Both the position numbers and the translations under genes were made by a program. From assembly GCF_027744825.2 (NCBI RefSeq), contig NC_071339.1:24491501-24555500 (forward strand): DNA of 64,000 nt, given 5' to 3'. The DNA comes from Synchiropus splendidus. Taxonomy: Eukaryota > Chordata > Actinopteri > Syngnathiformes > Callionymidae. Positions 14,787 through 28,505 of the stretch are shown piece after piece (the first letter of the stretch is position 1; each line of letters starts with the position of its first letter). The notes under the pieces were generated by a model. That model worked only from the letters and a program-made list of their open reading frames with translations. It had not been told where the DNA came from and searched no databases.

Positions 14787-16013
14787 TACGAGCGTGCGTG
14801 CGTGCGTGTGTGTGTGTGTGTGCGTGTGTGTGTATTTTATCTGTAATGCGGTTTGTCTATGTTCCGGCTATGTGCTTTTAGACGGTGTCATTTTACTATT
14901 GAAGGTGTTTGAGTAACTGTTGCTGCTAAGCGTCATTGTGATTTTACTACTATGCTTTAACGACGACGGACACTAGAGGTCGCGATTACTATTTCACACT
15001 GTGCCTTAACGACGGCGACCACTAGAGGTCGGGATTACTATTTTACACTATGCTTGAACGACGGCGGCCACTAGAGGTCGAGATTTTACTAATTGTAATT
15101 TGCTTTAACGATGGCGGCCGCTAGAGGTCGTGATTTTACTAACTGTAATGTGCTTTAACGACGTCGGCCGCTAGAGGTCGTGATTTTACTAACTGCAATG
15201 TGCTTTAACGACGGCGGCCGCTAGAGGTCGTGATTTTACTAATTGTAATGTGCTTTAACGATGGCGGCCACTAGAGGTCGTGATTTTACTAACTGCAATG
15301 TGCTTTAACGACGGCGGCCGCTAGAGGTCGTGATTTTACTAATTGTAATGTGCTTTAACGACGGCGGCCACTAGAGGACGTGATTTTACTAACTGTGATG
15401 TGCTTTAACGACGGCGGCCACTAGCGGTCGTGATTTTACTAACTGTAATGTGGTTTAACGACGGCGTCCACTAGAGGTCGTGATTTGACTAACTGTAATG
15501 TGCTTTAACGACGGCGGCCACTAGAGGGCGTGATTTTACTAATTGAAATGTGGTTTAACGACGGCGTCCACTAGAGGTCGTGATTTTACTAATTGTAATG
15601 TGCTTTAACGACGGCGGCCACTAGAGGTCGTGATTTTACTAATTGTAATGTGCTTTAACGACGGCGGCCACTAGAGGTCGCGATTTTACTAATTGTAATG
15701 TGCTTTAACGACGGCGGCCACTAGAGGTCGTGATTTTACTAACTGTAATGTGCTTTAACGACGTCGGCCACTAGAGGTCGTGATTTTACTAATTGTAATG
15801 TGGTTTAACGACGGCGTCCACTAGAGGTCGTGATTTTACTAACTGTAATGTGGTTTAACCACGGCGGCCGCTAGAGGTCGTGATTTTACTAATTGTAATG
15901 TGCTTTAACGACGGCGGCCACTAGAGGTCGTGGTTTTACTAACTGTAATGTGGTTTAACGATGGCGTCCACTAGAGGTCGTGATTTTACTTATTGTAAAG
16001 TGGTTTAATGAGA
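13825..16013 (+). repeat. Composite unit 1: exon cassette A-B-C-D-E plus minisatellite
   Basis: The unit begins at GTATACACTAGTGATTT and contains five exon-like segments. A starts at 13,988 after a TTCTGTTTCAG acceptor. B is 14,242-14,337, C 14,458-14,535, D 14,613-14,675 and E 14,882-14,916 (ends in TAA). B, C and D are 96, 78 and 63 nt, each preceded by AG and followed by GT, with intron phase 1 on both sides. A is proline-rich and runs in frame into a GT tract before B. A second GT tract lies between D and E. About 22 minisatellite copies follow. Copies next to E resemble the older form (GATTACTATTTCACACTATG) before changing to the 50-bp form. Whether the cassette is transcribed is unknown. 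Confidence 0.75.
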
Positions 16014-17481
16014 GTATACACTAGTGATTTACTATTTGTTTTTACGCTTTAAATGTTGATCCTTAGTAGATCCCTACATTTACACTCTGTTTATATTAAT
16101 ATCATATTAACTGCTATCCGAGGTCTTGCTTCAAGATTGTATATACATTTGTGTTGTTGTCGGTATTCTGTTTCAGCTCTCCCCTCTGGGTCTTGGCCTT
16201 TGTGGAAGACATCGACGCCGGTTTCCTCAGTACCTCTGGATCTACTATCCGGACCGTTCCCTGCTGAAGACTCGACGTCGGCATCTGGGCTATCCGCACC
16301 TCCACAGCCACCGTCGCCGACACCATCAGCACCGCCAGCAACCACAGACAAGCCGCGGACATCGCCACCGATACCAAAACAAAAAGAAAGAAATACTTGT
16401 GTGTGTGTGTGTGTGTGTGCATGAAAAGATCACCCGGAACCCGGAAATCAGACACGACCGGGAAGTCATCCGGACCCTGTGGATGCTGATCATTCATTGA
16501 ACGGGTCGCTCCAACTGTTCAACGGTGAGAGCAAAACATTCAGTTCAATAAAAAAAAAGTATTTTAACCACAGTCTGTCGTGTATTTTATATTTAACTAC
16601 CTATGTTTTTTGTGTTATTCAACACCTGTGCGTATGAAAACAGACGATCAGTCAGAGGTCGAAGGAGTAGGGCACCCGCTCGTTGATTCTTTAACTCACC
16701 AGATGCCTCAGCTGATAGGAGGTGGGAAGAAACATTTTGGAGTGATAGTTTATGTTTCACTGCTGTATTTATTTATTTATTTTTTCACATGAAAACAGAT
16801 AGAAAGACAACGAGCACGCCACACCTTCTACCTGTCGCTTCAACACCAACACCAACACCAACGTTTGGTAAGAGACGAATCTCAATTTTTTTCAACACAT
16901 CTCTACCGTTCAGTATCAGTTGAATGGTTGTATGTTCGCTATTGTGTGTGTGTGTGTGTGTGTGTGCGTACGTGCGTGCGTGTGTGTGTGCGTGTGTGTG
17001 TGTTTTATCTGTAATGCGGTTTGTCTATGTTCCGGCTATGTGCTTTTAGACGGTGTCATTTTACTATTGAAGGTGTTTGAGTAACTGTTGCTGCTAAGCG
17101 TCATTGTGATTTTACTACTATGCTTTAACGACGACGGACACTACAGGTCGCGATTACTATTTCACACTATGCTTTAACGACGGCGGCCACGTGAGGTCGA
17201 CATTACTATTTCACACTATGCTTTAACGACGGCGGCCACTGGAGGTCGTGATTTTACTAACTGTAATGTGCTTTAACGACGGCGGCCGCTAGAGGTCGTG
17301 ATTTTACTAACTGTAATGTGCTTTAACGACGCCGGCCGCTAGATGTCGTGATTTTACTAACTGCAATGTGCTTTAACGACGGCGGCCGCAAGAGGTCGTG
17401 ATTTTACTAATTGTAATGTGCTTTAACGACGGCGTCCACTAGAGGTCGTGATTTTACTTATTGTAAAGTGGTTTAATGAGA
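16014..17481 (+). repeat. Composite unit 2 (exon cassette A-E)
   Basis: Exon-like segments: A from 16,177, B 16,429-16,524, C 16,644-16,721, D 16,799-16,867, E 17,050-17,084. D is 69 nt rather than 63 because of one extra ACCAAC hexamer; this adds two codons and keeps the phase. The GT tract before B differs in length from unit 1, so A no longer reads through in frame. Only a short minisatellite block follows. The unit is repeated as unit 5 at an offset of exactly 5,016 bp. Confidence 0.75.
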
Positions 17482-18909
17482 GTATACACTAGTGATTTAC
17501 TATTTGTTTTTACGATTTAAATGTTGATCCTTAGTAGATCCCTTCATTTACACTCTGTTTATATTGATATCATATTAACTGCTATCCGAGGTCTTGCTTC
17601 AAGATTGTATTTACATTTGTGTTGTTGTCGGTATTCTGTTTCAGCTCTCCCCTCTGGGTCTTGGCCTTTGTGGAAGACATCGACGCCGGTTTCCTCAGTA
17701 CCTCTGGATCTACTATCCGGACCGTTCCCTGCTGAAGACTCGACGTCGGCATCTGGGCTATCCGCACCTCCACAGCCACCGTCGCCGACACCATCAGCAC
17801 CGCCAGCAACCACAGACAAGCCGCGGACATCGCCCCGGATACCAAAACAAAAAGAAAGAAATACTTGTGTGTGTGTGTGTGCGCGTACGTGCGTACGTGC
17901 GTGCGTGCGTGTGTGTGTGCGTGTGTGTGTGTTTTCTCTGTAATGCGGTTTGTCTATGTTCCGGCTATGTGCTTTTAGACGGTGTCATTTTACTATTGAA
18001 GGTGTTTGAGTAACTGTTGCTGCTAAGCGTCATTGTGATTTTACTACTATGCTTTAACGACGACGGACACTAGAGGTCGCGATTACTATTTCACACTATG
18101 CTTTAACGACGGCGGCCACGTGAGGTCGAGATGACTATTTCACACAATGCTTTAACGATGGCGACCACTAGAGGTCGGGATTACTAATTTACACTATGCT
18201 TTAACGACGGCGGCCACTAGAGGACGTGATTTTACTAACTGCAATGTGCTTTAACGACGGCGGCCACAAGAGGACGTGATTTTACTAACTGCAATGTGCT
18301 TTAACGACGGCGGCCGCTAGAGGTCGTGATTTTACTAACTGTAATGTGCTTTAACGACGGCGGCCACTAGAGGTCGTGATTTTACTAACTGTAATGTGCT
18401 TTAACGACGGCGGCCACTAGAGGTCGAGATTTTACTAATTGTAATGTGCTTTAACGACGGCGGCCGCTAGACGTCGTGATTTTACTAATTGTAATGTGCT
18501 TTTACGACGGCGGCCACTAGAGGACGTGATTTTACTAACTGTAATGTGCTTTAACGACGGCGGCCACTAGAGGTCGTGATTTTACTAACTGTAATGTGCT
18601 TTAACGACGTCGGCCGCTAGAGGTCGTGATTTTACTAACTGCAATGTGCTTTAACGACGGCGGCCGCTAGAGGTCGTGATTTTTCTAATTGTAATGTGCT
18701 TTAACGATGGCGGCCACTAGAGGTCGTGATTTTACTAACTGCAATGTGCTTTAACGACGGCGGCCGCTAGAGGTCGTGATTTTACTAATTGTAATGTGCT
18801 TTAACGACGGCGGCCGCTAGAGGTCGTGATTTTACTAATTGTAATGTGCTTTAACGACGGCGGCCACTAGAGGTCGTGATTTTACTTATTGTAAAGTGGT
18901 TTAATGAGA
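17482..18909 (+). repeat. Composite unit 3 (exons A and E only)
   Basis: Segment A starts at 17,645 and E is 17,979-18,013. Segments B, C and D are missing: the GT tract after A joins directly to the GT/GC-GT tract before E. This is what recombination or slippage between the two GT tracts of a full unit would produce. About 18 minisatellite copies follow. Confidence 0.75.
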
Positions 18910-19814
18910 GTATACACTAGTGATTTACTATTTGTTTTTACGCTTTAAATGTTGATCCTTAGTAGATCCCTACATTTACACTCTGTTTATATTAATATCA
19001 TATTAACTGCTATCCGAGGTCTTGCTTCTAGATTGTATTTACATTTGTGTTGTTGTCGGTATTCTGTTTCAGCTCTCCCCTCTGGGTCTTGGCCTTTGTG
19101 GGAGACATCGACGCCGGTTTCCTCAGTACCTCTGGATCTACTATCCGGACTCGACGTCGGCATCTGGGCTATCCGCACCTCCACAGCCACCGTCGCCGAC
19201 ACCATCAGCACAGCCAGCAACCACAGACAAGCCGCGGACATCGCCCCGGATACCAAAACAAAAAGAAAGAAATACTTGTGTGTGTGTGTGTGTGTGTGCA
19301 TGAAAAGATCACCCGGAACCCGGAAATCAGACACGACCGGGAAGTCATCCGGACCCTGTGGATGCTGATCATTCATTGAACGGGTCGCTCCAACTGTTCA
19401 ACGGTGAGAGCAAAACATTCAGTTCAATAAAAAAAAAGTATTTTAACCACAGTCTGTCGATGTATTTTATATTTAACTACCTATGTTTTTTGTTTTATTC
19501 AACGCCTGTGCGTATGAAAACAGACGATCAGTCAGAGGTCGAAGGAGTAGGGCACCCGCTCGTTGATTCTTTAACTCACCAGATGCCTCAGCTGATAGGA
19601 GGTGGGAAAAAACATTTTGGAGTGATAGTTTACGTTTCACTGCTGTATTTATTTATTTATTTTTTCACATGAAAACAGATACAAAGACAACGAGCACGCC
19701 ACACCTTCTACCTGTCGCTTCAACACCAACACCAACGTTTGGTAAGATACGAATCTCAATTTTTTTCAACACATCTCTACCGTTCAGTATCAGTTGAATG
19801 GTTGTATGTTCGCT

Positions 19815-19852
<38 letters not shown>

Positions 19853-21029
19853 TACGAGCGTGCGTGCGTGCGTGTGTGTGTGTGTGTGCGTGTGTGTGTA
19901 TTTTATCTGTAATGCGGTTTGTCTATGTTCCGGCTATGTGCTTTTAGACGGTGTCATTTTACTATTGAAGGTGTTTGAGTAACTGTTGCTGCTAAGCGTC
20001 ATTGTGATTTTACTACTATGCTTTAACGACGACGGACACTAGAGGTCGCGATTATTATTTCACACTGTGCCTTAACGACGGCGACCACTAGAGGTCGGGA
20101 TTACTATTTTACACTATGCTTGAACGACGGCGGCCACTAGAGGTCGAGATTTTACTAATTGTAATTTGCTTTAACGATGGCGGCCGCTAGAGGTCGTGAT
20201 TTTACTAACTGCAATGTGCTTTAACGACGGCGGCCGCTAGAGGTCGTGATTTTACTAATTGTAATGTGCTTTAACGATGGCGGCCACTAGAGGTCGTGAT
20301 TTTACTAACTGCAATGTGCTTTAACGACGGCGGCCGCTAGAGGTCGTGATTTTACTAATTGTAATGTGCTTTAACGACGGCGGCCACTAGAGGACGTGAT
20401 TTTACTAACTGTGATGTGCTTTAACGACGGCGGCCACTAGCGGTCGTGATTTTACTAACTGTAATGTGGTTTAACGACGGCGTCCACTAGAGGTCGTGAT
20501 TTGACTAACTGTAATGTGCTTTAACGACGGCGGCCACTAGAGGGCGTGATTTTACTAATTGAAATGTGGTTTAACGACGGCGTCCACTAGAGGTCGTGAT
20601 TTTACTAATTGTAATGTGCTTTAACGACGGCGGCCACTAGAGGTCGTGATTTTACTAATTGTAATGTGCTTTAACGACGGCGGCCACTAGAGGTCGCGAT
20701 TTTACTAATTGTAATGTGCTTTAACGACGGCGGCCACTAGAGGTCGTGATTTTACTAACTGTAATGTGCTTTAACGACGGCGGCCACTAGAGGTCGTGAT
20801 TTTACTAATTGTAATGTGGTTTAACGACGGCGTCCACTAGAGGTCGTGATTTTACTAACTGTAATGTGGTTTAACCACGGCGGCCGCTAGAGGTCGTGAT
20901 TTTACTAATTGTAATGTGCTTTAACGACGGCGGCCACTAGAGGTCGTGGTTTTACTAACTGTAATGTGGTTTAACGATGGCGTCCACTAGAGGTCGTGAT
21001 TTTACTTATTGTAAAGTGGTTTAATGAGA
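18910..21029 (+). repeat. Composite unit 4 (exon cassette A-E, 19-nt deletion in A)
   Basis: Segments: A from 19,073, B 19,308-19,403, C 19,524-19,601, D 19,679-19,741 (63 nt), E 19,948-19,982. It corresponds to unit 1. Segment A lacks 19 nt around 19,150, which would shift its frame, and the minisatellite has one copy fewer; together these account for the 69-bp length difference from unit 1. It starts the second half of the 5.0-kb super-duplication. Confidence 0.75.
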
Positions 21030-22497
21030 GTATACACTAGTGATTTACTATTTGTTTTTACGCTTTAAATGTTGATCCTTAGTAGATCCCTACATTTACA
21101 CTCTGTTTATATTAATATCATATTAACTGCTATCCGAGGTCTTGCTTCAAGATTGTATATACATTTGTGTTGTTGTCGGTATTCTGTTTCAGCTCTCCCC
21201 TCTGGGTCTTGGCCTTTGTGGAAGACATCGACGCCGGTTTCCTCAGTACCTCTGGATCTACTATCCGGACCGTTCCCTGCTGAAGACTCGACGTCGGCAT
21301 CTGGGCTATCCGCACCTCCACAGCCACCGTCGCCGACACCATCAGCACCGCCAGCAACCACAGACAAGCCGCGGACATCGCCACCGATACCAAAACAAAA
21401 AGAAAGAAATACTTGTGTGTGTGTGTGTGTGTGTGCATGAAAAGATCACCCGGAACCCGGAAATCAGACACGACCGGGAAGTCATCCGGACCCTGTGGAT
21501 GCTGATCATTCATTGAACGGGTCGCTCCAACTGTTCAACGGTGAGAGCAAAACATTCAGTTCAATAAAAAAAAAGTATTTTAACCACAGTCTGTCGTGTA
21601 TTTTATATTTAACTACCTATGTTTTTTGTGTTATTCAACACCTGTGCGTATGAAAACAGACGATCAGTCAGAGGTCGAAGGAGTAGGGCACCCGCTCGTT
21701 GATTCTTTAACTCACCAGATGCCTCAGCTGATAGGAGGTGGGAAGAAACATTTTGGAGTGATAGTTTATGTTTCACTGCTGTATTTATTTATTTATTTTT
21801 TCACATGAAAACAGATACAAAGACAACGAGCACGCCACACCTTCTACCTGTCGCTTCAACACCAACACCAACACCAACGTTTGGTAAGAGACGAATCTCA
21901 ATTTTTTTCAACACATCTCTACCGTTCAGTATCAGTTGAATGGTTGTATGTTCGCTATTGTGTGTGTGTGTGTGTGTGTGTGCGTACGTGCGTGCGTGTG
22001 TGTGTGCGTGTGTGTGTGTTTTATCTGTAATGCGGTTTGTCTATGTTCCGGCTATGTGCTTTTAGACGGTGTCATTTTACTATTGAAGGTGTTTGAGTAA
22101 CTGTTGCTGCTAAGCGTCATTGTGATTTTACTACTATGCTTTAACGACGACGGACACTACAGGTCGCGATTACTATTTCACACTATGCTTTAACGACGGC
22201 GGCCACGTGAGGTCGACATTACTATTTCACACTATGCTTTAACGACGGCGGCCACTGGAGGTCGTGATTTTACGAACTGTAATGTGCTTTAACGACGGCG
22301 GCCGCTAGAGGTCGTGATTTTACTAACTGTAATGTGCTTTAACGACGCCGGCCGCTAGATGTCGTGATTTTACTAACTGCAATGTGCTTTAACGACGGCG
22401 GCCGCAAGAGGTCGTGATTTTACTAATTGTAATGTGCTTTAACGACGGCGTCCACTAGAGGTCGTGATTTTACTTATTGTAAAGTGGTTTAATGAGA
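21030..22497 (+). repeat. Composite unit 5 (exon cassette A-E)
   Basis: Copy of unit 2 at +5,016 bp: A from 21,193, B 21,445-21,540, C 21,660-21,737, D 21,815-21,883 (69 nt), E 22,066-22,100. I see only a few point differences (for example TACTAAC to TACGAAC near 22,272), so the duplication is recent. Confidence 0.75.
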
Positions 22498-24275
22498 GTA
22501 TACACTAGTGATTTACTATTTGTTTTTACGATTTAAATGTTGATCCTTAGTACATCCCTTCATTTACACTCTGTTTATATTGATATCATATTAACTGCTA
22601 TCCGAGGTCTTGCTTCAAGATTGTATTTACATTTGTGTTGTTGTCGGTATTCTGTTTCAGCTCTCCCCTCTGGGTCTTGGCCTTTGTGGAAGACATCGAC
22701 GCCGGTTTCCTCAGTACCTCTGGATCTACTATCCGGACCGTTCCCTGCTGAAGACTCGACGTCGGCATCTGGGCTATCCGCACCTCCACAGCCACCGTCG
22801 CCGACACCATCAGCACCGCCAGCAACCACAGACAAGCCGCGGACATCGCCCCGGATACCAAAACAAAAAGAAAGAAATACTTGTGTGTGTGTGTGTGCGC
22901 GTACGTGCGTACGTGCGTGCGTGCGTGTGTGTGTGCGTGTGTGTGTGTTTTCTCTGTAATGCGGTTTGTCTATGTTCCGGCTATGTGCTTTTAGACGGTG
23001 TCATTTTACTATTGAAGGTGTTTGAGTAACTGTTGCTGCTAAGCGTCATTGTGATTTTACTACTATGCTTTAACGACGACGGACACTAGAGGTCGCGATT
23101 ACTATTTCACACTATGCTTTAACGACGGCGGCCACGTGAGGTCGAGATGACTATTTCACACAATGCTTTAACGATGGCGACCACTAGAGGTCGGGATTAC
23201 TAATTTACACTATGCTTTAACGACGGCGGCCACTAGAGGACGTGATTTTACTAACTGCAATGTGCTTTAACGACGGCGGCCACTAGAGGACGTGATTTTA
23301 CTAACTGCAATGTGCTTTAACGACGGCGGCCGCTAGAGGTCGTGATTTTACTAACTGTAATGTGCTTTAACGACGGCGGCCACTAGAGGTCGTGATTTTA
23401 CTAACTGTAATGTGCTTTAACGACGGCGGCCACTAGAGGTCGAGATTTTACTAATTGTAATGTGCTTTAACGACGGCGGCCGCTAGACGTCGTGATTTTA
23501 CTAATTGTAATGTGCTTTTACGACGGCGGCCACTAGAGGACGTGATTTTACTAACTGTAATGTGCTTTAACGACGGCGGCCACTAGAGGTCGTGATTTTA
23601 CTAACTGTAATGTGCTTTAACGACGTCGGCCGCTAGAGGTCGTGATTTTACTAACTGCAATGTGCTTTAACGACGGCGGCCGCTAGAGGTAGTGATTTTT
23701 CTAATTGTAATGTGCTTTAACGATGGCGGCCACTAGAGGTCGTGATTTTACTAACTGCAATGTGCTTTAACGACGGCGGCCGCTAGAGGTCGTGATTTTA
23801 CTAATTGTAATGTGCTTTAACGACGGCGGCCGCTAGAGGTCGTGATTTTACTAATTGTAATGTGCTTTAACGACGGCGGCCACTAGAGGTCGTGATTTTA
23901 CTAATTGTAATGTGCTTTAACGACGGCGGCCACTAGAGGTCGGGATTTTACTAACTGTAATGTGCTTTAACGACGGCGGCCACTAGAGGTCGTGATTTTA
24001 CTAACTGTAATGTGCTTTAACGACGGCGGCCACTAGAGGTCGTGATTTTACTAATTGTAATGTGCTTTAACGACGGCGGCCACTAGAGGTCGTGATTTTA
24101 CTAATTGTAATGTGCTTTAACGACGGCGGCCACTAGAGGTCGTGATTTTACTAATTGTAATGTGCTTTAACGACGGCGGCCGCTAGAGGTCGTGATTTTA
24201 CTAACTGTAATGTGGTTTAACGACGGCGTCCACTAGAGGTCGTGATTTTACTTATTGTAAAGTGGTTTAATGAGA
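22498..24275 (+). repeat. Composite unit 6 (exons A and E only)
   Basis: Copy of unit 3 at +5,016 bp: A from 22,661, E 22,995-23,029, with the same loss of B-C-D between GT tracts. Its minisatellite block is longer than in unit 3, about 25 copies, so minisatellite copy number changed after the duplication. Confidence 0.75.
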
Positions 24276-26254
24276 GTATACACTAGTGATTTACTATTTG
24301 TTTTTACGCTTTAAATGTTGATCCTTAGTAGATCCCTACATTTACACTCTGTTTATATTAATATCATATTAACTGCTATCCGAGGTCTTGCTTCTAGATT
24401 GTATTTACATTTGTGTTGTTGTCGGTATTCTGTTTCAGCTCTCCCCTCTGGGTCTTGGCCTTTGTGGGAGACATCGACGCTGGTTTCCTCAGTACCTCTG
24501 GATCTACTATCCGGACCGTTCCCTGCTGAAGACTCGACGTCGGCATCTGGGCTATCCGCACCTCCACAGCCACCGTCGCCGACACCATCAGCACAGCCAG
24601 CAACCACAGACAAGCCGCGGACATCGCCCCGGATACCAAAACAAAAAGAAAGAAATACTTGTGTGTGTGTGTGTGTGTGTGCATGAAAAGATCACCCGGA
24701 ACCCGGAAATCAGACACGACCGGGAAGTCATCCGGACCCTGTGGATGCTGATCATTCATTGAACGGGTCGCTCCAACTGTTCAACGGTGAGAGCAAAACA
24801 TTCAGTTCAATAAAAAAAAAGTATTTTAACCACAGTCTGTCGATGTATTTTATATTTAACTACCTATGTTTTTTGTTTTATTCAACGCCTGTGCGTATGA
24901 AAACAGACGATCAGTCAGAGGTCGAAGGAGTAGGGCACCCGCTCGTTGATTCTTTAACTCACCAGATGCCTCAGCTGATAGGAGGTGGGAAAAAACATTT
25001 TGGAGTGATAGTTTACGTTTCACTGCTGTATTTATTTATTTATTTTTTCACATGAAAACAGATACAAAGACAACGAGCACGCCACACCTTCTACCTGTCG
25101 CTTCAACACCAACACCAACACCAACGTTTGGTAAGATACGAATCTCAATTTTTTTCAACACATCTCTACCGTTCAGTATCAGTTGAATGGTTGTATGTTC
25201 GCTATTGTGTGTGTGTGTGTGTGTGTGTGCGTACGTGCGTACGTATGTGCGTGCGTGCGTGTGTGTGTGTGTGTTTTATCTGTAATGCGGTTTGTCTATG
25301 TTCCGGCTATGTGCTTTTAGACGGTGTCATTTTACTATTGAAGGTGTTTGAGTAACTGTTGCTGCTAAGCGTCATTGTGATTTTACTACTATGCTTTAAC
25401 GACGGCGGCCGCTAGAGGTCGTGATTTTACTAATTGTAATGTGCTTTAACGACGGCGGCCACTAGAGGTCGGGATTTTACTAACTGTAATGTGCTTTAAC
25501 GACGGCGGCCACTAGAGGTCGTGATTTTACTAATTGTAATGTGCTTTAACGACGGCGGCCACTAGAGGTCGTGATTTTACTAACTGTAATGTGCTTTAAC
25601 GACGGCGGCCACTAGAGGTCGTGATTTTACTAACTGTAATGTGCTTTAATGACGGCGGCCACTAGAGGACGTGATTTTACTAACTGTAATGTGCTTTAAC
25701 GACGGCGGCCACTAGAGGTCTGGATTTTACTAATTGTAATGTGCTTTAACGACGGCGGCCGCTAGAGGTCGTGATTTTACTAATTGTAATGTGCTTTAAC
25801 GACGGCGGCCACTAGAGGTCGTGATTTTACTAACTGTAATGTGCTTTAACGACGGCGGCCACTAGAGGTCGTGATTTTACTAACTGTAATGTGCTTTAAT
25901 GAGGGCGGCCACTAGAGGTCGTGATTTTACTAATTGTAATGTGCTTTAACGACGGCGGACGCTAGAGGTCGTGATTTTACTAACTGTAATGTGCTTTAAC
26001 GACAGCGGCCGCTAGAGGTCGTGATTTTACTAACTGTAATGTGCTTTAACGACGGCGGCCGCTAGAGGTCGTGATTTTACTAACTGTAATGTGCTTTAAC
26101 GACGGCGGCCACTAGAGGTCGGAATTTTACTAATTGTAATGTGCTTTAACGACGGCGGCCACTAGAGGTCGCGATTTTACTAACTGTAATGTGGTTTAAC
26201 GACGGCGTCCACTAGAGGTCGTGATTTTACTTATTGTAAAGTGGTTTAATGAGA
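24276..26254 (+). repeat. Composite unit 7 (exon cassette A-E)
   Basis: Segments: A from 24,439, B 24,691-24,786, C 24,907-24,984, D 25,062-25,130 (69 nt), E 25,321-25,355. The minisatellite starts directly with 50-bp-type copies after E, without the older-type copies seen in units 1-6. All splice dinucleotides and phases are retained. Confidence 0.75.
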
Positions 26255-27184
26255 GTATACACTAGTGATTTACTATTTGTTTTTACGCTTTAAATGTTGA
26301 TCCTTAGTAGATCCCTACATTTACACTCTGTTTATATTAATATCATATTAACTGCTATCCGAGGTCTTGCTTCTAGATTGTATTTACATTTGTGTTGTTG
26401 TCGGTATTCTGTTTCAGCTCTCCCCTCTGGGTCTTGGCCTTTGTGGGAGACATCGACGCCGGTTTCCTCAGTACCTCTGGATCTACTATCCGGACCGTTC
26501 CCTGCTGAAGACTCGACGTCGGCATCTGGGCTATCCGCACCTCCACAGCCACCGTCGCCGACACCATCAGCACAGCCTGCAACCACAGACAAGCCGCGGA
26601 CATCGCCCCGGATACCAAAACAAAAAGAAAGAAATACTTGTGTGTGTGTGTGTGTGTGTGTGCATGAAAAGATCACCCGGAACCCGGAAATCAGACACGA
26701 CCAGGAAGTCATCCGGACCCTGTGGATGCTGATCATTCATTGAACGGGTCGCTCCAACTGTTCAACGGTGAGAGCAAAACATTCAGTTCAATAAAAAAAA
26801 AGTATTTTAACCACAGTCTGTCGATGTATTTTATATTTAACTACCTATGTTTTTTGTTTTATTCAACGCCTGTGCGTATGAAAACAGACGATCAGTCAGA
26901 GGTCGAAGGAGTAGGGCACCCGCTCGTTGATTCTTTAACTCACCAGACGCCTCAGCTGATAGGAGGTGGGAAAAAACATTTTGGAGTGATAGTTTACGTT
27001 TCACTGCTGTATTTATTTATTTATTTTTTCACATGAAAACAGATACAAAGACAACGAGCACGCCACACCTTCTACCTGTCGCTTCAACACCAACACCAAC
27101 ACCAACGTTTGGTAAGATACGAATCTCAATTTTTTTCAACACATCTCTACCGTTCAGTATCAGTTGAATGGTTGTATGTTCGCT

Positions 27185-27220
<36 letters not shown>

Positions 27221-28505
27221 TACGTGCGTACGTGTGTGCGTGCGTGCGTGTGTGTGTGTGTGCGTGTGTGTGTGTTTTATCTGTAATGCGGTTTGTCTAT
27301 GTTCCGGCTATGTGCTTTTAGACGGTGTCATTTTACTATTGAAGGTGTTTGAGTAACTGTTGCTGCTAAGCGTCATTGTGATTTTACTACTATGCTTTAA
27401 CGACGGCGGCCGCTAGAGGTCGTGATTTTACTAATTGTAATGTGCTTTAACGACGGCGGCCACTAGAGATTGTGATTTTACTAACTGTAATGTGCTTTAA
27501 CGACGGCGGCCACTAGAGGTCGTGATTTTACTAATTGTAATGTGCTTTAACGACGGCGGCCACTAGAGGTCGTGATTTTACAAACTGTAATGTGCTTTAA
27601 CGACGGCGGCCACTAGAGGTCGTGATTTTACTAACTGTAATGTGCTTTAACGACGGCGGCCGCTAGAGGTCGTTATTTTACTAATTGTAATGTGCTTTAA
27701 CGACGGCGGCCACTAGAGGTCGTGATTTTACTAACTGTAATGTGCTTTAACGACGGCGGCCGCTAGAGGTCGTGATTTTACTAATTGTAATGTGCTTTAA
27801 CGACGGCGGCCGCTAGAGGTCGTGATTTTACTAACTGTAATGTGCTTTAATGAGGGCGGCCACTAGAGGTCGTGATTTTACTAACTGTAATGTGCTTTAA
27901 CGACGGCGGACGTTAGAGGTCGTGATTTTACTAACTGTAATGTGCTTTAACGACAGCGGCCGCTAGAGGTCGTGATTTTACTAACTGTAATGTGCTTTAA
28001 CGATGGCGGCCGCTAGAGGTCGTGATTTTACTAACTGTAATGTGCTTTAACGACGGCGGCCACTAGAGGTCGGAATTTTACTAATTGTAATGTGCTTTAA
28101 CGACGGCGGCCACTAGAGGTCGTGATTTTACTAACTGTTATGTGGTTTAACGACGGCGGCCGCTAGAGGTCGTGATTTTACTAACTGTAATGTGCTTTAA
28201 TGACGGCGGCCACTAGAGGTCGTGATTTTACTAATTGTAATGTGCTTTAACGACGGCGGCCACTAGAGGACGTGATTTTACTAATTGTAATGTGCTTTAA
28301 CGACGGCGGCCACTAGAGGTCGTGATTTTACTAATTGTAATGTGCTTTAACGACGGCGGCCACTAGAGGTCGTGATTTTACTAATTGTAATGTGCTTTAA
28401 CGACGGCGGCCACTAGAGGTCGCGATTTTACTAACTGTAATGTGGTTTAACGACGGCGTCCACTAGAGGTCGTGATTTTACTTATTGTAAAGTGGTTTAA
28501 TGAGA
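26255..28505 (+). repeat. Composite unit 8 (exon cassette A-E)
   Basis: Segments: A from 26,418, B 26,672-26,767, C 26,888-26,965, D 27,043-27,111 (69 nt), E 27,322-27,356. As in unit 1, the GT tract after A has a length that lets A read in frame into sequence upstream of B. C has one Met-to-Thr change (CAGACG for CAGATG). About 22 minisatellite copies follow. Confidence 0.75.
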
